From Petaurus breviceps papuanus (lineage: Eukaryota > Chordata > Mammalia > Diprotodontia > Petauridae): a stretch of DNA of 64,000 nt. The DNA is taken from the NCBI GenBank assembly GCA_028583685.1, contig JAMXIF010001118.1, forward strand, positions 5,414,366 through 5,478,365, given 5' to 3'. Shown here one piece after another: positions 12,473 to 24,323 of this stretch. Position 1 is the first letter of the stretch; the number at the start of each line of letters is the position of its first letter. The position numbers and the translations under genes were made by a program. The notes under the pieces are model-generated. The model was not told the origin of the DNA, ran no database searches, and saw only the letters and a program-made list of their open reading frames with translations.

Positions 12473-12633
12473 GGGGCAGCCAGGTAGCACAGCAAGTAAG
12501 AGCACCAGTCCCAGAGTCGGGATGACCTGGGATCGAATCCAGGTTCAGACACTTAGCACTCACCCAGAAACACCTGGCCATATTACCTTGAGCAAGTTAC
12601 TTAACCCCAAATGCTAAAAAAAAAAAAAAAAAA
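12473..12633 (+). mobile_element. Young family B SINE
   Basis: Starts GGGGCAGCCAGGTAGCACAG, B box 'GGGATCGAATCC', ends with a run of about 18 A. Near-matching flanks ACATTGGC (12465-12472) and ACGTTGGC (12633-12640) look like the TSD. Confidence 0.85.
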
Positions 12634-12689
12634 CGTTGGCAATGTCTCTCACTTTGCATGATTGACACTCATTAAGATTTCCACAAATT

Positions 12690-12851
12690 GGGGCAGCTAG
12701 ATGGTGCAGTGAATAGAGCACCAACCCTGGAATCAGGAGGATCTGACTTCAAATCCAGCCTCAGACACGTAATACAAAAACTAGCCATGTGATGTTGGGC
12801 AAGTCACTTAACTCCAGTTGTCCTCCAAAAAGCAAAAAAAAAAAAAAAAAA
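12690..12851 (+). mobile_element. Marsupial SINE (family A)
   Basis: Starts GGGGCAGCTAGATGGTGCAG, then 'TGGAATCAGGAGGATCTGAC', 'CTTCAAATCC' (B box), 'GGGCAAGTCACTTAACTCC', poly-A. TSD: AGATTTCCACAAAT (12675-12688) and AGATGTCTACAAAT (12851-12864), 12 of 14 matching. Confidence 0.88.
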
Positions 12852-12965
12852 GATGTCTACAAATGCTACATGAATTCTTCATCCCTACTGTAGATTGAGA
12901 GATGAAGCTTCCTTATTTCACCTTAAAAATGATTTTTTCTTTCCCTGAATTTCATGCATCATCCA

Positions 12966-13040
12966 ATATTCATTCACTCATTCAATAAGCATATATTAAC
13001 TACTGAGAATATGTAATGTGATAGGCTAAATGATTGTGAC
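12966..13040 (-). mobile_element. L2 3' end fragment
   Basis: 'CATTCACTCATTCAATAAGC' and following bases match the reverse L2 3' tip. Confidence 0.5.
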
Positions 13041-13504
13041 ATTTAAGAAGGTTCAAGAGACACAATTCCTGGTTAATTTAATTATTTTTTTTAATAATGC
13101 CAGCATTTTAATAAAAGAATGTCATTTGGTCATCTCTCTCTTAGACCAAAGATAATCATGGCCATTGTAAGAGGGGTGTTCCTTAGGGTGGCAATCAACT
13201 ATGCATGGTTAATAATTAATGAGAGAATGAATATTGCAATAAAGGGCTGGATCTGTACTTTGATTATATCATTTACTTCTAAGGTACCTTCAGCCTTAGG
13301 CAATCTATCAAAAGAATTTATCCCTACAGAAAGCTGAGCAGAGCAACATGGCTTCTCTAACTGGGTGGGGTCTGGAAAGGGGAGAAAGTTAGATCAACCT
13401 TTAGAAACTGGGTTTCAAAATGAAGATAAAAGGAAAAGGAGGAAATTTGAATCTCTCCTAAATCATTGGTTATTAATAATCATTTCTCTTATATTTCAAT
13501 TCTA

Positions 13505-13830
13505 TTAGTTTCCAATTCAATAAGCGTGTCTTCTAAGTGTTAGGCACCATATTGTGCTCTTAGTAAACAAAGACAAAAAATTTAACAGCCCAGACTTCAA
13601 AGAACTGGTATATCACATGCAGAATTAGCAAGCCATCTATGGGTTGAATTATAGAGTTCCTGGAGTTCAAAAAGTTAATAGAAGATCAAGGCCAGAGTTA
13701 GAAGAGCTTTAAAAGCCACACAGAGAGGTTTGTATTTTATCCTAGAGGAAAGGGAGAAACATTGAAATTTCTTGAGCAGAGAAGTGCCATGGTCAGATCT
13801 GCATTTTTGTTGTTGTTGTTGAGAATTTAA
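13505..13830 (-). mobile_element. L2 3' UTR, internally shortened
   Basis: Reverse L2 end near 13515-13620 ('TGTTAGGCACCATATTGTGC', 'CAAAGAACTGGTA') followed by deeper L2 3' UTR: 'GGTTTGTATTTTATCCTAGA', 'CTTGAGCAGAGAAGTGCCAT', 'GGTCAGATCTGC'. Confidence 0.7.
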
Positions 13831-13839
13831 ATAATGTAC

Positions 13840-16260
13840 TCACTTCATGGGATTAATTTGGAATTTGATTGTATTTATTCTCTTTTCCTTTCAGTTGTGG
13901 TTTATATCCTTACTATTTCTGAAAGTGCTTGAGGCTGTTTAGCTAAATGAACACACAGACAATTAAGCATTTAAACGTGATTGTGCACATACACACACAC
14001 AATCTAAAAGCAGTGGAAGAACAGCTAAAATGATCGCTGAATTTTGCTTCTAGTTCTTGCAGCTAACACACACACAAATGAAAAATATTGGGTGTCATTT
14101 TCATTGTTTGATAGAAATAAACACAAACTTGTCTACAAATACAAGCTTTCTTGTAGAACTAAGTCAAGGAGTAATTTATACTTCTTGTTCTATTGGTAAG
14201 GAACATTTTGCAACATGGCAGACAATGTCTTAAGCTATGTAAGTTTTCATGTAATATTTTCCCTCTAGAGGACTTTTTCAGCTAAGAGTTCTTTGCAAGG
14301 TCAATGAATCACATTTCACACTTCCTTATCTTTGACATCATTCCCAGCTACCACAGAGGATCAAAACAGTTAGAACTGACCTGTGTTTTCTGCGGTCACA
14401 AACACATCTGGTAGATCAGAAGAAATTTCTCCATTATGTGGAATTTTTTATTCTACTTGGTTATAGCTATGTGATAAGTCTGGACCTTCAGGATGCCATG
14501 GCAACTGAGAGCAGGTATTCACAAAGCTCATTTCTCATTTAAAGATGAATCTTCCTACTTTTAGTTTTTAAAAAAAATCAAGTAATTTACTATTCCAAAG
14601 CCTGCATGGTACTGCACTGATTTGGTCTCCAGTCTGACTTTATTAGGACAGACTACAGATTGACTGATTGGATAATGGTCCTCTTTCTGAACAGTGTATT
14701 TCAGTGATCATCTATTATTTCTGAAACAAAGGAGCAGAAATGTAAATGTCTCTATTAGTCCAGTTCCCCTTTCTGTACTTACATTCCTCCCACCTTTCCA
14801 AAATGCACTTAACATTTTTGAAAAGCAGAATACAGAGTTTGTATTTGGCCTATAAAAGACTTGAGTAAAAAAAAAAAAAAAACTTTCACACTATAGGAAA
14901 TCAGACCCTCCAGTCTCTTCTATCCCTCTCAATTGAAGCAATTGATATGAAATCAGAGGAGTTAGACTTATACCCTGGAGAAGGATTATGGGAAGGACAG
15001 TAGACAGTTACTGGTTCCAGAAAAGAATAGCACCTTTGAAGTAGTAGGAGGAAATGGACCTCTAGCACTAGGGAAGGAAAAGAACTTGGGCCAGAATCCC
15101 GAATTGTACCTTGAGCTTAAGTTTTCCTCTAGTTAGTTCCTGTTATGTGTCTGTCAGCAATGAGTATAAACCAGCATCATTAAAGTTACTTAACTAATAT
15201 ATATTTTATATAATTATAATTTTGAAAAGTGAGAACTCAAACACATATGACCACTTCATGGGATCAAATATTCCCATTAAGCAGGACTTACTTGTAGTTA
15301 CACACTCATACACTGGAGTGATACTATCAATCAACAATAATTCATACATTACTTTGATAATATTTTTATTCTAGTTCATTGTAGTTTATTTGTTACATAT
15401 TGCTGCCTACCTACTCCCACCATAAGCTTTCCAAAGGCCTTCTAAGTAATGTTTATTCTTAATTATTTAGAAACTATATTGTTCCATGATTCACAGCCAT
15501 CTTTTACCATGCAGCAAAATCTTGGTTTAAAAAAAAAAGATGATGCTTTGTGAAGACATTGAGGGCCAAATACAGAAGGAATCTGAAAGAGAGGGCTTTG
15601 CCAAAGCCATAGAAAAATGGTAACTAAGAAAATATCAATAATCCTTGCCCATATGTCTACTATCACATCTATATAAACTCTGTGAGGTTAAATTATACCC
15701 ACATTTATGGTATCCTCAAATGAATGTACTGAAGGTAACTGGCAGGTTTCCACAAGTGACATTTCACAGTAGACTACATCTTTACTGCCGCATAGTTGAC
15801 TGAAAGATAAAGAAAATAATGTATTTGTTGTTTATTGACTGTGTAAAGAGCATTTAATTAAGTAGAACAGAACAACACTGCAAAGACTCTTTAAGGAAGA
15901 GAGGGAAGTTTCTTGTGCACACATAATTATTCGAGATTCTATTAAAGATGTAACAATAAATACAACATTATTCAATAACCCTCTGATCATTAATATCAGA
16001 TTAAGCATAAAATAGGTAGCCACATTTTCACCACTGTGATAAAGGAGACACTTCACAGAGTTCAAATTAGAAAAGGATTTTCTATAGGTGAAGACCTCCA
16101 GATACTTCTGTTTATGTTTGGTATACTATATTGATAAGTATTGTAGAAATAGAATGAATAATGAGTTCATTAATCACTTTGATTTTATTGAGCTCCTTCA
16201 TCATCTAGGAGAAACAGAAACAACCTAGGAATCAAAATCACCCAACTGAGAGGCAGAATA
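13840..16260. other. No gene; long stretch without recognised repeats
   Basis: I recognise no transposable element from about 13840 to 16260. It contains small CA runs near 13990 and 14070. No frame resembles an exon. It is the longest stretch here that might contain conserved non-coding DNA, but a single sequence cannot show that. Confidence 0.4.
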
Positions 16261-16263
16261 AGT

Positions 16264-16660
16264 GTTGTTGGAGTTTGATATACAAGTGAGCCTTTGCATC
16301 ATATACTGGGTGAGTCTGGAACACCCTTACTGTGTCAGCAACCATAGGGTTGGCTCAAACTGGTTAATACCAGTCCCAACCGGACAAAACTTGCACAAAC
16401 ATCCTGGTTCTTCATTCTCTGTATTCATGATATTTTCGTGCCTCTCTTTGTTGTAAAACCATATGAACCACTCTGTAAATCCCCAATCATTAGAGCAGCA
16501 GACTAAGTTCTTTCTCTTCTCCCTGTTCTTTTGTTCTGTACTCACCCTATAAATGCTTCCAGATTTGGCACTTGAACTGTGCCTTCATTCCCTCTATTCA
16601 GGCAGAGGTTATACCTAAATTAATCATTTTGCCAATAAATTGGTATACGTGCAAATACAG
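16264..16660 (+). mobile_element. Candidate old solo LTR
   Basis: Starts TGTTGTTGGAGTTTGATA, holds a TATA-like box (CCTATAAATG, about 16547-16556) and then a poly-A signal (CAATAAATT, about 16633) at LTR-like spacing. The 3' edge and a TSD could not be fixed, so this rests on promoter/poly-A layout only. Confidence 0.35.
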
Positions 16661-17488
16661 AGTATAGCATATGTCATATGCTATACATTATGCTGACTTG
16701 AGACCCTAATACTACATTTTTTTAATAAGATCTATAATCATTCAAAATTTTTTGTCCTATCAATCCACAAGGGAAAATCAAGCAGATAGCAAATTCATAT
16801 TGTCCAGGTTATAGCATACAATTCAAGACAATAAATCAATTTTAAAAAATCAAATCAGTTTTAGATATTAGTTTTAGCAGAAGCCTAAACCAAAAGGTAA
16901 GGGTTTTTTTGTTTGTTTTTTCCAATCAGACAACTCAAAGTCAACAGATTTACTATTGATACCTCCAAGTCCTTTTTTGACCTATTCACAGATATTAATA
17001 AATTTATAAGAAACATTTTAAGTCCAATCCACTACTCTTTCACATGTGGGAAAGCAGTTCAATTCGCTATCCTGTCCCTAGTCACTGGAATTAGAGGGAA
17101 GTAATTCAAATCCTTTCATTATGCTAATGTTTGGGTTATTCTCAGGACAATCCTTCCAAGTCCAGAAAAGTTCTGGTCCCCCCAAAAAAATCAAAAACAA
17201 CACAAAACCCTGAGAAAGTAATTAATTGTGACTCATTCTGAAAAAAAATGGATCTGCTTCAGAGAGAGAGCACAACAATATGTGGAGGAAGAATAGATGG
17301 ACATTTATGGAAAAAGGATTTAAATGTACAGACATTAAACCTTGTAGTTAGTGGTAAGAGAAATCACTTTCTATTATGTATTGTGGCCAACTACCTTAAG
17401 AAGTGAAATGGGGTATGGGGTGTGGGAGGGAGTGAAAATTGACTCTGTTCCTAGAAAAGGTGAAGAAGGGATTTCAAGAGATTATAAG
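16661..17488. other. No gene recognised
   Basis: AT-rich unclassified DNA; no coding signal. Confidence 0.45.
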
Positions 17489-17850
17489 GCACTGTAGAAT
17501 AGTGGACAAAACACAGCCTCTAGAGTTACAAGACCTTTGTAAATCTTACCCTTATTCTTTACTAACTGTACAGCCTTGGGCAAGTCACTTAACTTCCCTG
17601 GACCTCAGTTTCTCTATGCAGAAAAATAAGAGGGTAGGGCTGCTAGGTGGTGCAGTTACTAGAAGACTGGCCCTGGAGTCAGGAGGACCTGAGTTCAAAT
17701 CTGGCCTCAGACACTTAACACAAAAACTAGCCATGTGACCTTGGGCAGGTCACTTAAGCCCAATTGTCCTCCAAAAAATAAAATGAGGGAGTTGGATGAT
17801 ATGGCTTCTATTATCCTTTTTGGCTCCAGAATTACAATTTTATAATGGAG
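17489..17850 (+). mobile_element. MIR interrupted by a family A SINE
   Basis: MIR head and core from 17489 ('CACTGTAGAATAGTGG', 'TGGGCAAGTCACTTAACTTC', 'CCTCAGTTTCTCTATG') continue after the insertion at 17780 ('AAATGAGGGAGTTGGATGAT', 'GGCTCCAGAATTAC'). The insertion lies at 17637-17779. Confidence 0.75.
17637..17779 (+). mobile_element. Marsupial SINE (family A) inside MIR
   Basis: 'GGGCTGCTAGGTGGTGCAG', 'GGCCCTGGAGTCAGGAGGAC', 'GAGTTCAAATCTGGCCTC', 'CCATGTGACCTTGGGCAGG'. Flanks share an AAAAATAA..GAGGG motif consistent with a diverged TSD. Confidence 0.88.
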
Positions 17851-18124
17851 TAGCACAAACTTAGGAAGGTAGATGGAGAAAGACAAAGGGACAGGGAAAG
17901 TATGATCCTTGTGTATTGTGCCTATTTCACTTATGATCTTCACCCTACAAAAAAGCCTCAAGGCAACGAGTCCTGGAAGTAGGGGTATTGTGGGAAGGTC
18001 ACCAAATTGGGTGAGTTTAAGTAGGAATAAAAAATTCAGTCTAGATGGAAACCCATACTGGAAGAAGTTTAAGGTCTTGGCAGCTAAGGAAGGAGATTAT
18101 GATTGTTTATGCCAGGTTATGTGG

Positions 18125-18173
18125 CCTCCAGAGATGATAGGGCCTCCAGAGATGATAGGGTCTCCAGAGATTT
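18125..18173. repeat. 18-bp minisatellite, about 2.7 copies
   Basis: Two identical units CCTCCAGAGATGATAGGG (18125-18142, 18143-18160) and a partial third starting TCTCCAGAGAT. Confidence 0.9.
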
Positions 18174-18344
18174 TCTAGAGCAATAGATAGAGAAGCCAAC
18201 TTCACCAAGAAGGGCAGGGTAAATGTAGGTATTCCTAACTAATAATTTATTTTAGGTAAACCAAATAGACCAAAGAGAATGAGGCAGACACAAATGAAAA
18301 ACTTTCCAAATCTAAAACCATTGGTATCTGGAACAATTGATGGG

Positions 18345-18585
18345 CAGCTAAGAGGTATAGTGGATTGAGTGCTGCTGGGCTCTGAGACATGGAAATCTGA
18401 GTTCAAATCTTGCTCTTTCTCTGTGCAACTGACTTAACCTTTAGCCTCAGTTTCTTCATCTGTAAATAGAGATAATAATGGCACGTACATCACAGAGTTG
18501 TTGTGAGGATCAAATAACATAATAAGTTTAAAGTCTTCTATAAACCTTAAAGGGCTATAATAAGTAAAAGCTGGTATTGTCACTG
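18345..18585 (+). mobile_element. MIR/THER-type SINE, near full length
   Basis: 'GGCAGCTAAGAGGTATAGTG', 'GAGTTCAAATCTTGC', 'CTCAGTTTCTTCATCTGTAA', 'GTTGTTGTGAGGATCAAATA'. Sense orientation. Confidence 0.8.
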
Positions 18586-18589
18586 TTGT

Positions 18590-19325
18590 AGATGCTGTTG
18601 TTGCTGTTACTGTTGTTGTGTGTCATTATTTTTATATCTCCAGTAAGGAGAATAACAACTGTCAAGGTCAGTGCAGCATCTCTGAAGATCAGAGAAAATA
18701 ATGTTTCTCCTGTCAGGGGAGGATCCATGCAGGACTTCCCTTCTTCTACAGACCAAAAGTTTAAGATGAGAGAGGTGATGGTATTTTTTTACACTAAAAG
18801 CTCAAAATCATTTATTTATTTATTTGTTTCTTTGTTTGTTTGGCTGGCGTGGGAGACAGGAAAGGAAACCCTATTACTGAAGAGCTGGAGCTCCCACAAT
18901 CAGAGCCACACTTGGGAAAGTAGATGTTAGAAAGCTGGTATACCTACAAAGTTGTCAAACTGAATTAATTGGTTAGATCCCTGGAATTGATCTAATATAC
19001 AACCCAGAGAATGTGGGTTGTCTAAGTCTAGATAAGAATAGGAAGAATTGGGAATAGCCAAGCCAAAATAAAAAAAAAAGAGGAGAAAAAGTACAAAACA
19101 CATTTCCCTTCAAGTAACACAGAATGAGGATCCACTGATAAAAGTTTTGCTTCTCCCAAAGGCTGATGGAATTCCTAAGTCAGAGGAATTATCTGTGTAA
19201 TCAATCCCATTTACATTTACCACTGCTAATACTCCATCTATAGATTGTTTATAGAATTCCCAGGAAACAGTCTTTATGCATTCAAAATCTAAGCCTGTGT
19301 ACTTTTAAAAGAAATGAGATATAAT
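18590..19325. other. No gene recognised
   Basis: Unclassified DNA starting with a GTT/GCT-rich patch (18585-18620) that may be a decayed extension of the MIR tail. No coding signal. Confidence 0.4.
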
Positions 19326-19590
19326 CCAAGATACAGCCAAACTATTCTAGATCCATCCTCCTCCACACAGCTCCTAAATTAACACTCCTAAAGTATAGCT
19401 ATAGGCATGTCATTCCCCTACTCAAGGAGCTTCAGAGGCTTCCTCCTGACTCTAGTATTAAAATACAAACTGCTCTGTTTCATTTAAGAACATTTACAAT
19501 TTGCATCCAAATGTTTTTTTAGATTGATCTGCAGATTTTGTCCTTATATGTACTCTCTTTTCCAGTAAAATAAGATTATATTTTGCGGAG

Positions 19591-19604
19591 TCAAGATGGC
19601 AGAG
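19591..19604 (+). promoter_or_regulatory. YY1-like site at the HAL1 copy A 5' end
   Basis: TCAAGATGGCAGAG contains the CAAGATGGC core of a YY1 site, which in human L1 lies at the start of the 5' UTR and fixes transcription initiation. The same motif sits at the 5' end of copy B (about 35129-35144, minus strand). Function here is inferred. Confidence 0.5.
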
Positions 19605-20295
19605 TAGAAGCAGGACCTCCCCACTGCTCCAGCTTCCACTTCCCCAATCCATGTAAAAGGGAACACTAAACAAACTTTGGAGTTGCAAAACCCACAAAAT
19701 GACACAGAGAAACTAACCTCCTGCTGAGGAGAGCCCGGCAGGCCAGCAGGAATCAGCCAGTGCAGTGCTCTGGGAGCTGAGCTCAGCCTCACGCCAAGGC
19801 TTTAGCGCCAGGGTGGGACTGACCAGTCTCCTGCAGGAGGGACTCCAGATCAGCAGAAGCTGTGGCTGTTTCCAGATTTATCAATACATAGATGCGAAGG
19901 ACAAAGTGAGAGGTCAGGGCAGTCTGGAAGTTGGGAACTAGTAAGTGGCAGTGGGTGGCTTTTGCCCCTAGGGTGAGAAGCCATTGAGACTCCAGCACAG
20001 CCAGCCAGCTCTACATGGCAGCTTAAGCTCCTGGTCTGCAGTGTGTAGGGGTACCAAGCACCAGTCTGAGGGGTAATGGCTCTTGCTTTAACCTTCTTAG
20101 ATCTGAATTGCAGTATAGGGTAGAAGTCCTGGGGTGTGTATCCAGCTTGCCAGAGAGTGTGGAGACCTCAGAGAGGGCACACATCTAATACTCTGGCAGC
20201 TGAGAAAACCCCAGTATTTGGGATGAAAACTCCCTGTTTGGTGGCAGAGTCCTACTGTGGCAAAAAGCCCAGGGGTCAAGTCACTGAGGAGCAAC

Positions 20296-21356
20296 ATGAC
20301 CAGGCAAAGGAAACAAAGGAGATGGAAGATTCCAACATTAGACTCCTATTTTGGGGACAAAAAGGAGCAAAGCATGGAACAGGAGGAAGACAGTGAAGTC
20401 AGAACTCCTGCACCAAAAGTTTCAAAGGAAAATACAATCTGGTTACAGGCCATAGAGGACCTTAAGAAGCAGATAAGAGAAGGGGAGGAAAAATTGGGAA
20501 AAGAAATGAGAGCAATGCAAGGAAATAATGAAAGGAGAGTCAACAGCCTGACTGAGGACAATAACACCTTAAAAAATAGAATTATTCAAATGGCAAAAGA
20601 GGTTCAAAATGGCAATGAGGAGAAGAATGCCTTAAAAAGCTGAATTTGACAGATGGAAAAAGAATCTCAAAAGCTCAATGAGGATAATCATTGCTTCAGA
20701 ATTAGATTGGAGCAAATGAAAGCTAATGATTTTATGAGGAATCAAGATGCTGTTAAACAGATCCAAACAAATGAAAGAATAGAAGGCAATGTGAAATATC
20801 TCATGGAAAAAACACTGAGCTGAAAAATAGATCCAGGACAGATAATTTAATAATTATTGGACTACCTGAAAGCCATAATCAAAGTAAGAACCTAGAAATC
20901 ATCCTCCAGGAAGTTCTCAAAGAAAACTGCCCTGATGTTTTAGTACCAGAGGGCAAAATAGAGGTTGAAAGAATTCACCAATCACCTCCTGAAAAAGATC
21001 CCTAAAAGAAAACTCCTAGGAATATTTTAGCCATGTTCTGGAATTCCCAGATTAAGGAGAGAATATTATAAGCAGCCAGGAAGAAACAATTTGAATATTT
21101 TGGAAACAAAATCAGGATAACTCAGGATCTAGCAGCTTCTACATTGAGGGATGGAAGGGCTTGGAATATGATATTCCAAAGGTCTAAGGAGCTGGGATTA
21201 AAACCAAGAGTCACCTACCCAGCAAAACTGAGTATCGTGTTTCAGGGGAAAATATGGTCATTCAGTGGAATAGAGGACTTTCAAGCATTCTTGCTGAGAA
21301 AACCAGAATTTAATAGAAAATTTGACATTCAGATACAAGAAGCAAGAGAAGCATGA
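20296..21356 (+). pseudogene. HAL1/L1 ORF1 protein, copy A, broken
   Basis: Encodes an L1 ORF1-like RNA-binding chaperone, normally a trimer in the L1 ribonucleoprotein. I chose the ATG at 20296 (MTRQRKQ) because the same start exists in copy B at 34450. Order: charged N-terminus, coiled coil with heptad pattern (WLQAIEDLKKQIREGEEKLG), RRM-like part with 'NLIIIGLPESHN' near 20848, and C-terminal domain 'RVTYPAKLSIVF..IWSFSGIEDFQAFL' ending in EAREA and TGA at 21354. Span is 353 codons. It is broken by an in-frame TGA at 20641, at least one frame change near 20810 and further stops before 21140, so no full protein is expected. Confidence 0.85.
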
Positions 21357-21844
21357 GAAGGCAAACAGAGAAAAGAAATCATAAGGGACTTATGAAAGTT
21401 GAACTATTAACATTCCTACATGGAAAAATAGTAATTGTAACTTATGAAACTTTTCTCAGTAGTTGAAGGGAATATATATATGAGGGTACATGGTCATATG
21501 AATACATATGTGAATGTTTGTATATAGGTTTACAGGTATACATAGATAGAGGGAACAGGACAAATTTAACAGGAAGGGATGCTACTTACAAGGTGAAATT
21601 AAGAGGTGTGAGAGGAATATAATGAGAGGGATTGGAGAGAGACAGAATGGGGTAAACTATCTCATATAGAAGAGGCAAGGGAAAATGGTTACAATGGAGG
21701 GGAAGAATAGGAAGGCAAAAGGAAATGGTTCAAACATATTCCCATTGAATTTTGCTTGAGGAGGGAATGAAATACACACTAAATAGGGCATCTCACCCTA
21801 CAGGAGAGTAGGGAGGAAAGGGGATGAGAGGGGGAATGATGGAA

Positions 21845-21867
21845 GGGAGGGCAGGCTGGGGGAGGGG
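21845..21867 (+). other. G-quadruplex motif in the HAL1 3' UTR
   Basis: Four G-runs (GGG, GGG, GGGGG, GGGG) separated by loops of 1, 6 and 1 bases within a long purine-rich 3' UTR. G-rich quadruplex-forming tracts are known in L1 3' UTRs. Confidence 0.65.
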
Positions 21868-22101
21868 AAGTTGGGAACACCCACTTTTGAAAAGGGATGG
21901 GATCAAAGTAGAGAATAAAACAAGTGGGAGGTGGGATAGGAGGGAGGGAAATACAGCCAGACTTTTACAATATATCTACTATGTTATTGTTTTACATTTG
22001 CCACACATGTACAACCTATACTGAACTGCTTATCTTCCCTGTAAGGGTGGGAGACAAGGGAGGAAGGGACTGAATCTATAATACAAAGTATTAAAAAAAA
22101 T

Positions 22102-22102
<1 letters not shown>

Positions 22103-22190
<88 letters not shown>
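22103..22190. repeat. (TA)n(CA)n(TA)n microsatellite in the HAL1 tail
   Basis: TA run, then about ten CA units, then a second TA run, inside the HAL1 3' UTR. Confidence 0.95.
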
Positions 22191-22191
<1 letters not shown>

Positions 22192-22852
22192 TATTATTAA
22201 TTCTATTTTACATGTAATTGGGAAATAAGGTATACAGGCACTGGGTCATAGAGATTCTTTGGAAAAGTTGAAAGGGGTATGGGAGTAAATATGGGAGTGA
22301 GCAGATTGGAGGAGGGGATATCCTGTGGGACTGCTATTTTGGGGTGGTGGGTAGGGGGAAAACGGACAGAAAATTTGTAACTCAAAATCTGGCAGAAATG
22401 AATGATGTAAATCAGAAGTTAATAAAGCATTTGAAAAAAATAATAAAAAATAAGACTTTTTACCCTTTGCATGACCATGCTTACCTTTATGTGTTTGCCA
22501 TCCTTTCTGGAAAATTTTCTCTCCTGAACTGAATGGAATCAGTAGCTTCCTTCCCTCCATTAGCCTCATCTTGCATTCTACTTCCTACTGGTTCTCTACC
22601 TAGGTGTTCTTCCCCCTACACTGCTCCCCCCATAGCCCTCGCCCCCCCAAAAAAAAAAAAACCTGTGTTTTTTTCCCTGACAGGTCTTTGGGCACTTGAA
22701 GACAGAGACTTTTATTTTTCCTTTGCATCCTTATCACATAACACAGTAAAGGACAAAGAGTATATACTTGTGGAAATCAGTGTTCAATTGAAAATTTTTT
22801 TCTGGGCCCAAATACCATTTTTAAAGATATTTTATTTAAATATTCTTTCAGA

Positions 22853-22881
22853 GTTGTTGTTGTTGCTGCTGCTGCTGCTGC

Positions 22882-22927
<46 letters not shown>

Positions 22928-22985
22928 GNNNNNNNNNNCTTCTTCTTCTTCTTCTTCTTCTTCTTCTTCTTCTTCTTCTTCTTCT
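22853..22985. repeat. Trinucleotide array (GTT/GCT)n and (CTT)n with assembly gap
   Basis: GTT/GCT units run up to a block of ten N (22929-22938), then CTT units. Long poly-Leu, poly-Gln and poly-Arg open frames here are artefacts of the array. Confidence 0.95.
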
Positions 22986-22989
22986 GCCT

Positions 22990-24220
22990 ATCATTATCTC
23001 CTTTGATTCTAGGAATATCATGACTTTAAAAGAATCTAAGTTACATATTACCAAAAAGTCAACGGAAAGATGTATGGTGGAGGGTGTGTTGTCTGTAGCA
23101 TTATTTTATTGATGCCCTAATGCATGGAGTTATGGAAGGTATATTCAAAATGCTTCAGTTAAAAAATCTATTTATCAAAGAACTACTTTTTGCATTGCTG
23201 AGGATATAAAAACAAAACAAATAAAAAAAATTAAAAAAAACAATTCAAGTCCTTAAAAGTTTATATTATCTTGGAGAAAGATAGCAGTTGAATAGAAAAA
23301 TCGCCACGAGGGAGAGGGCACTAACAAAAAATACAAAGCAAGTCTTTCTGTACTTGATATAGGATATCTCCAGTAGTTGATGTCACTTGAATGCTCCTCT
23401 GAGCACTACTCAGAAGTTATTCCTTGAGGAGTCATAGATTACTTGTAGAAATTCATTTTCCTTTCACTAAAGTCTTCTTTGGAGTTTTCATTCTGATGGT
23501 GAGATGACCCTGGACTCATGTAAAGCAGACAGCAAGCTCCAGCAGAACCTATAATGCAGGAAATGTTTCCAATGTAGGGCTGGGAATGAACCATATCACA
23601 TGACTGCCTTAGGAATAGCCTAGCTAATTGCAGAAAGGCTCATCATTAGAAAGTTGGCAACAATGTGGTGGTTCCTTTTGACTGCAGCAGCTCATGAAGC
23701 TGTCTAATAAAAAATGAAGATTGGTGCAGAATGCATAGAAAAAGCAAATACCCACACAGATGAAATTGCATCTATTTAATTTATTGAAGTAATTATTCCT
23801 ATAGCCAACCTTTTCACTTTGATGCTTCACTCCTTGTATAACATGTTTCAAAGCCTGGGAAGATTCTTGATGGCCACACAGATGAAAGAAAGTGGGAGTA
23901 AAGACAAAGAATTAAAAAAGATGTCACATAGTCTGCTTTACTATACTTAGATTTTTTTTATTCTTACTTCCCATGGCCCTCATTCTCATTTGTATAAGGG
24001 GCTGGCAAGATCTTTGGGAACAGGGGAGGGAAAAACTTTGTGTCTAGGCAATCTTTGATGAAATGAAACCACTAAAAATAATATTCAAGGGATACAGGTT
24101 GACATTCAGAATTTTATGAAAGTTAAAGAATATTTTCTAATTCTGTCAGGCATATGGTTGAAACAAAAATATTTATTGGGCAACTTTTGATGAGCATGAA
24201 ATAAGTTAAAGAAAGATTAA
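22990..24220. other. No gene recognised
   Basis: Unclassified, mostly AT-rich DNA. No transposon hallmark or coding frame could be supported. Confidence 0.45.
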
Positions 24221-24222
24221 AT

Positions 24223-24255
24223 GGGTCAGTTAGGTGGTGCAGTGAATTTATTTAT

Positions 24256-24323
<68 letters not shown>

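Larger units (their letters stand above)
19584..22450 (+). mobile_element. HAL1 (half-L1) retrotransposon, copy A, near complete
   Basis: About 2.87 kb. The L1-type 5' start is GCGGAGTCAAGATGGCAGAG, followed by a GC-richer 5' UTR, ORF1 (20296-21356), a purine-rich 3' UTR with a TA/CA microsatellite, and a poly-A-like end near 22450. There is no ORF2, endonuclease or reverse transcriptase between ORF1 and the 3' end. Flanks AAAATAAGA.. before and after are a possible TSD. Copies B (31769-35149) and C (50691-53589) share this architecture, so the missing ORF2 is a family property rather than a local deletion. Known HAL1 elements are ORF1-only L1 derivatives mobilised in trans by L1; assignment to that class is by structure. 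Confidence 0.8.
19330..22800 (+). mobile_element. L2 3' UTR split by HAL1 copy A
   Basis: Left part 19330-19583 resembles the L2 3' UTR ('GGCATGTCATTCCCCTACTC', 'TTCAGAGGCTTCCTCCTGAC', 'TTAAAATACAAACTGCTC'). After the 2.87-kb insertion the same element continues at 22451-22800, ending with a degraded L2 tip ('GGGCACTTGAAGACAGAG', 'ACATAACACAGTAAAGGAC'). Confidence 0.6.

Noticed and set aside
17909-18178. 89-codon frame with repeated PPEMIG
   Set aside because: The repeat is the 18-bp minisatellite, which is a multiple of three; nothing else suggests a protein.
22533-23054. Open frames with poly-Leu/poly-Ser and poly-Arg/poly-Gln
   Set aside because: Produced by the trinucleotide array and crossing an N gap.
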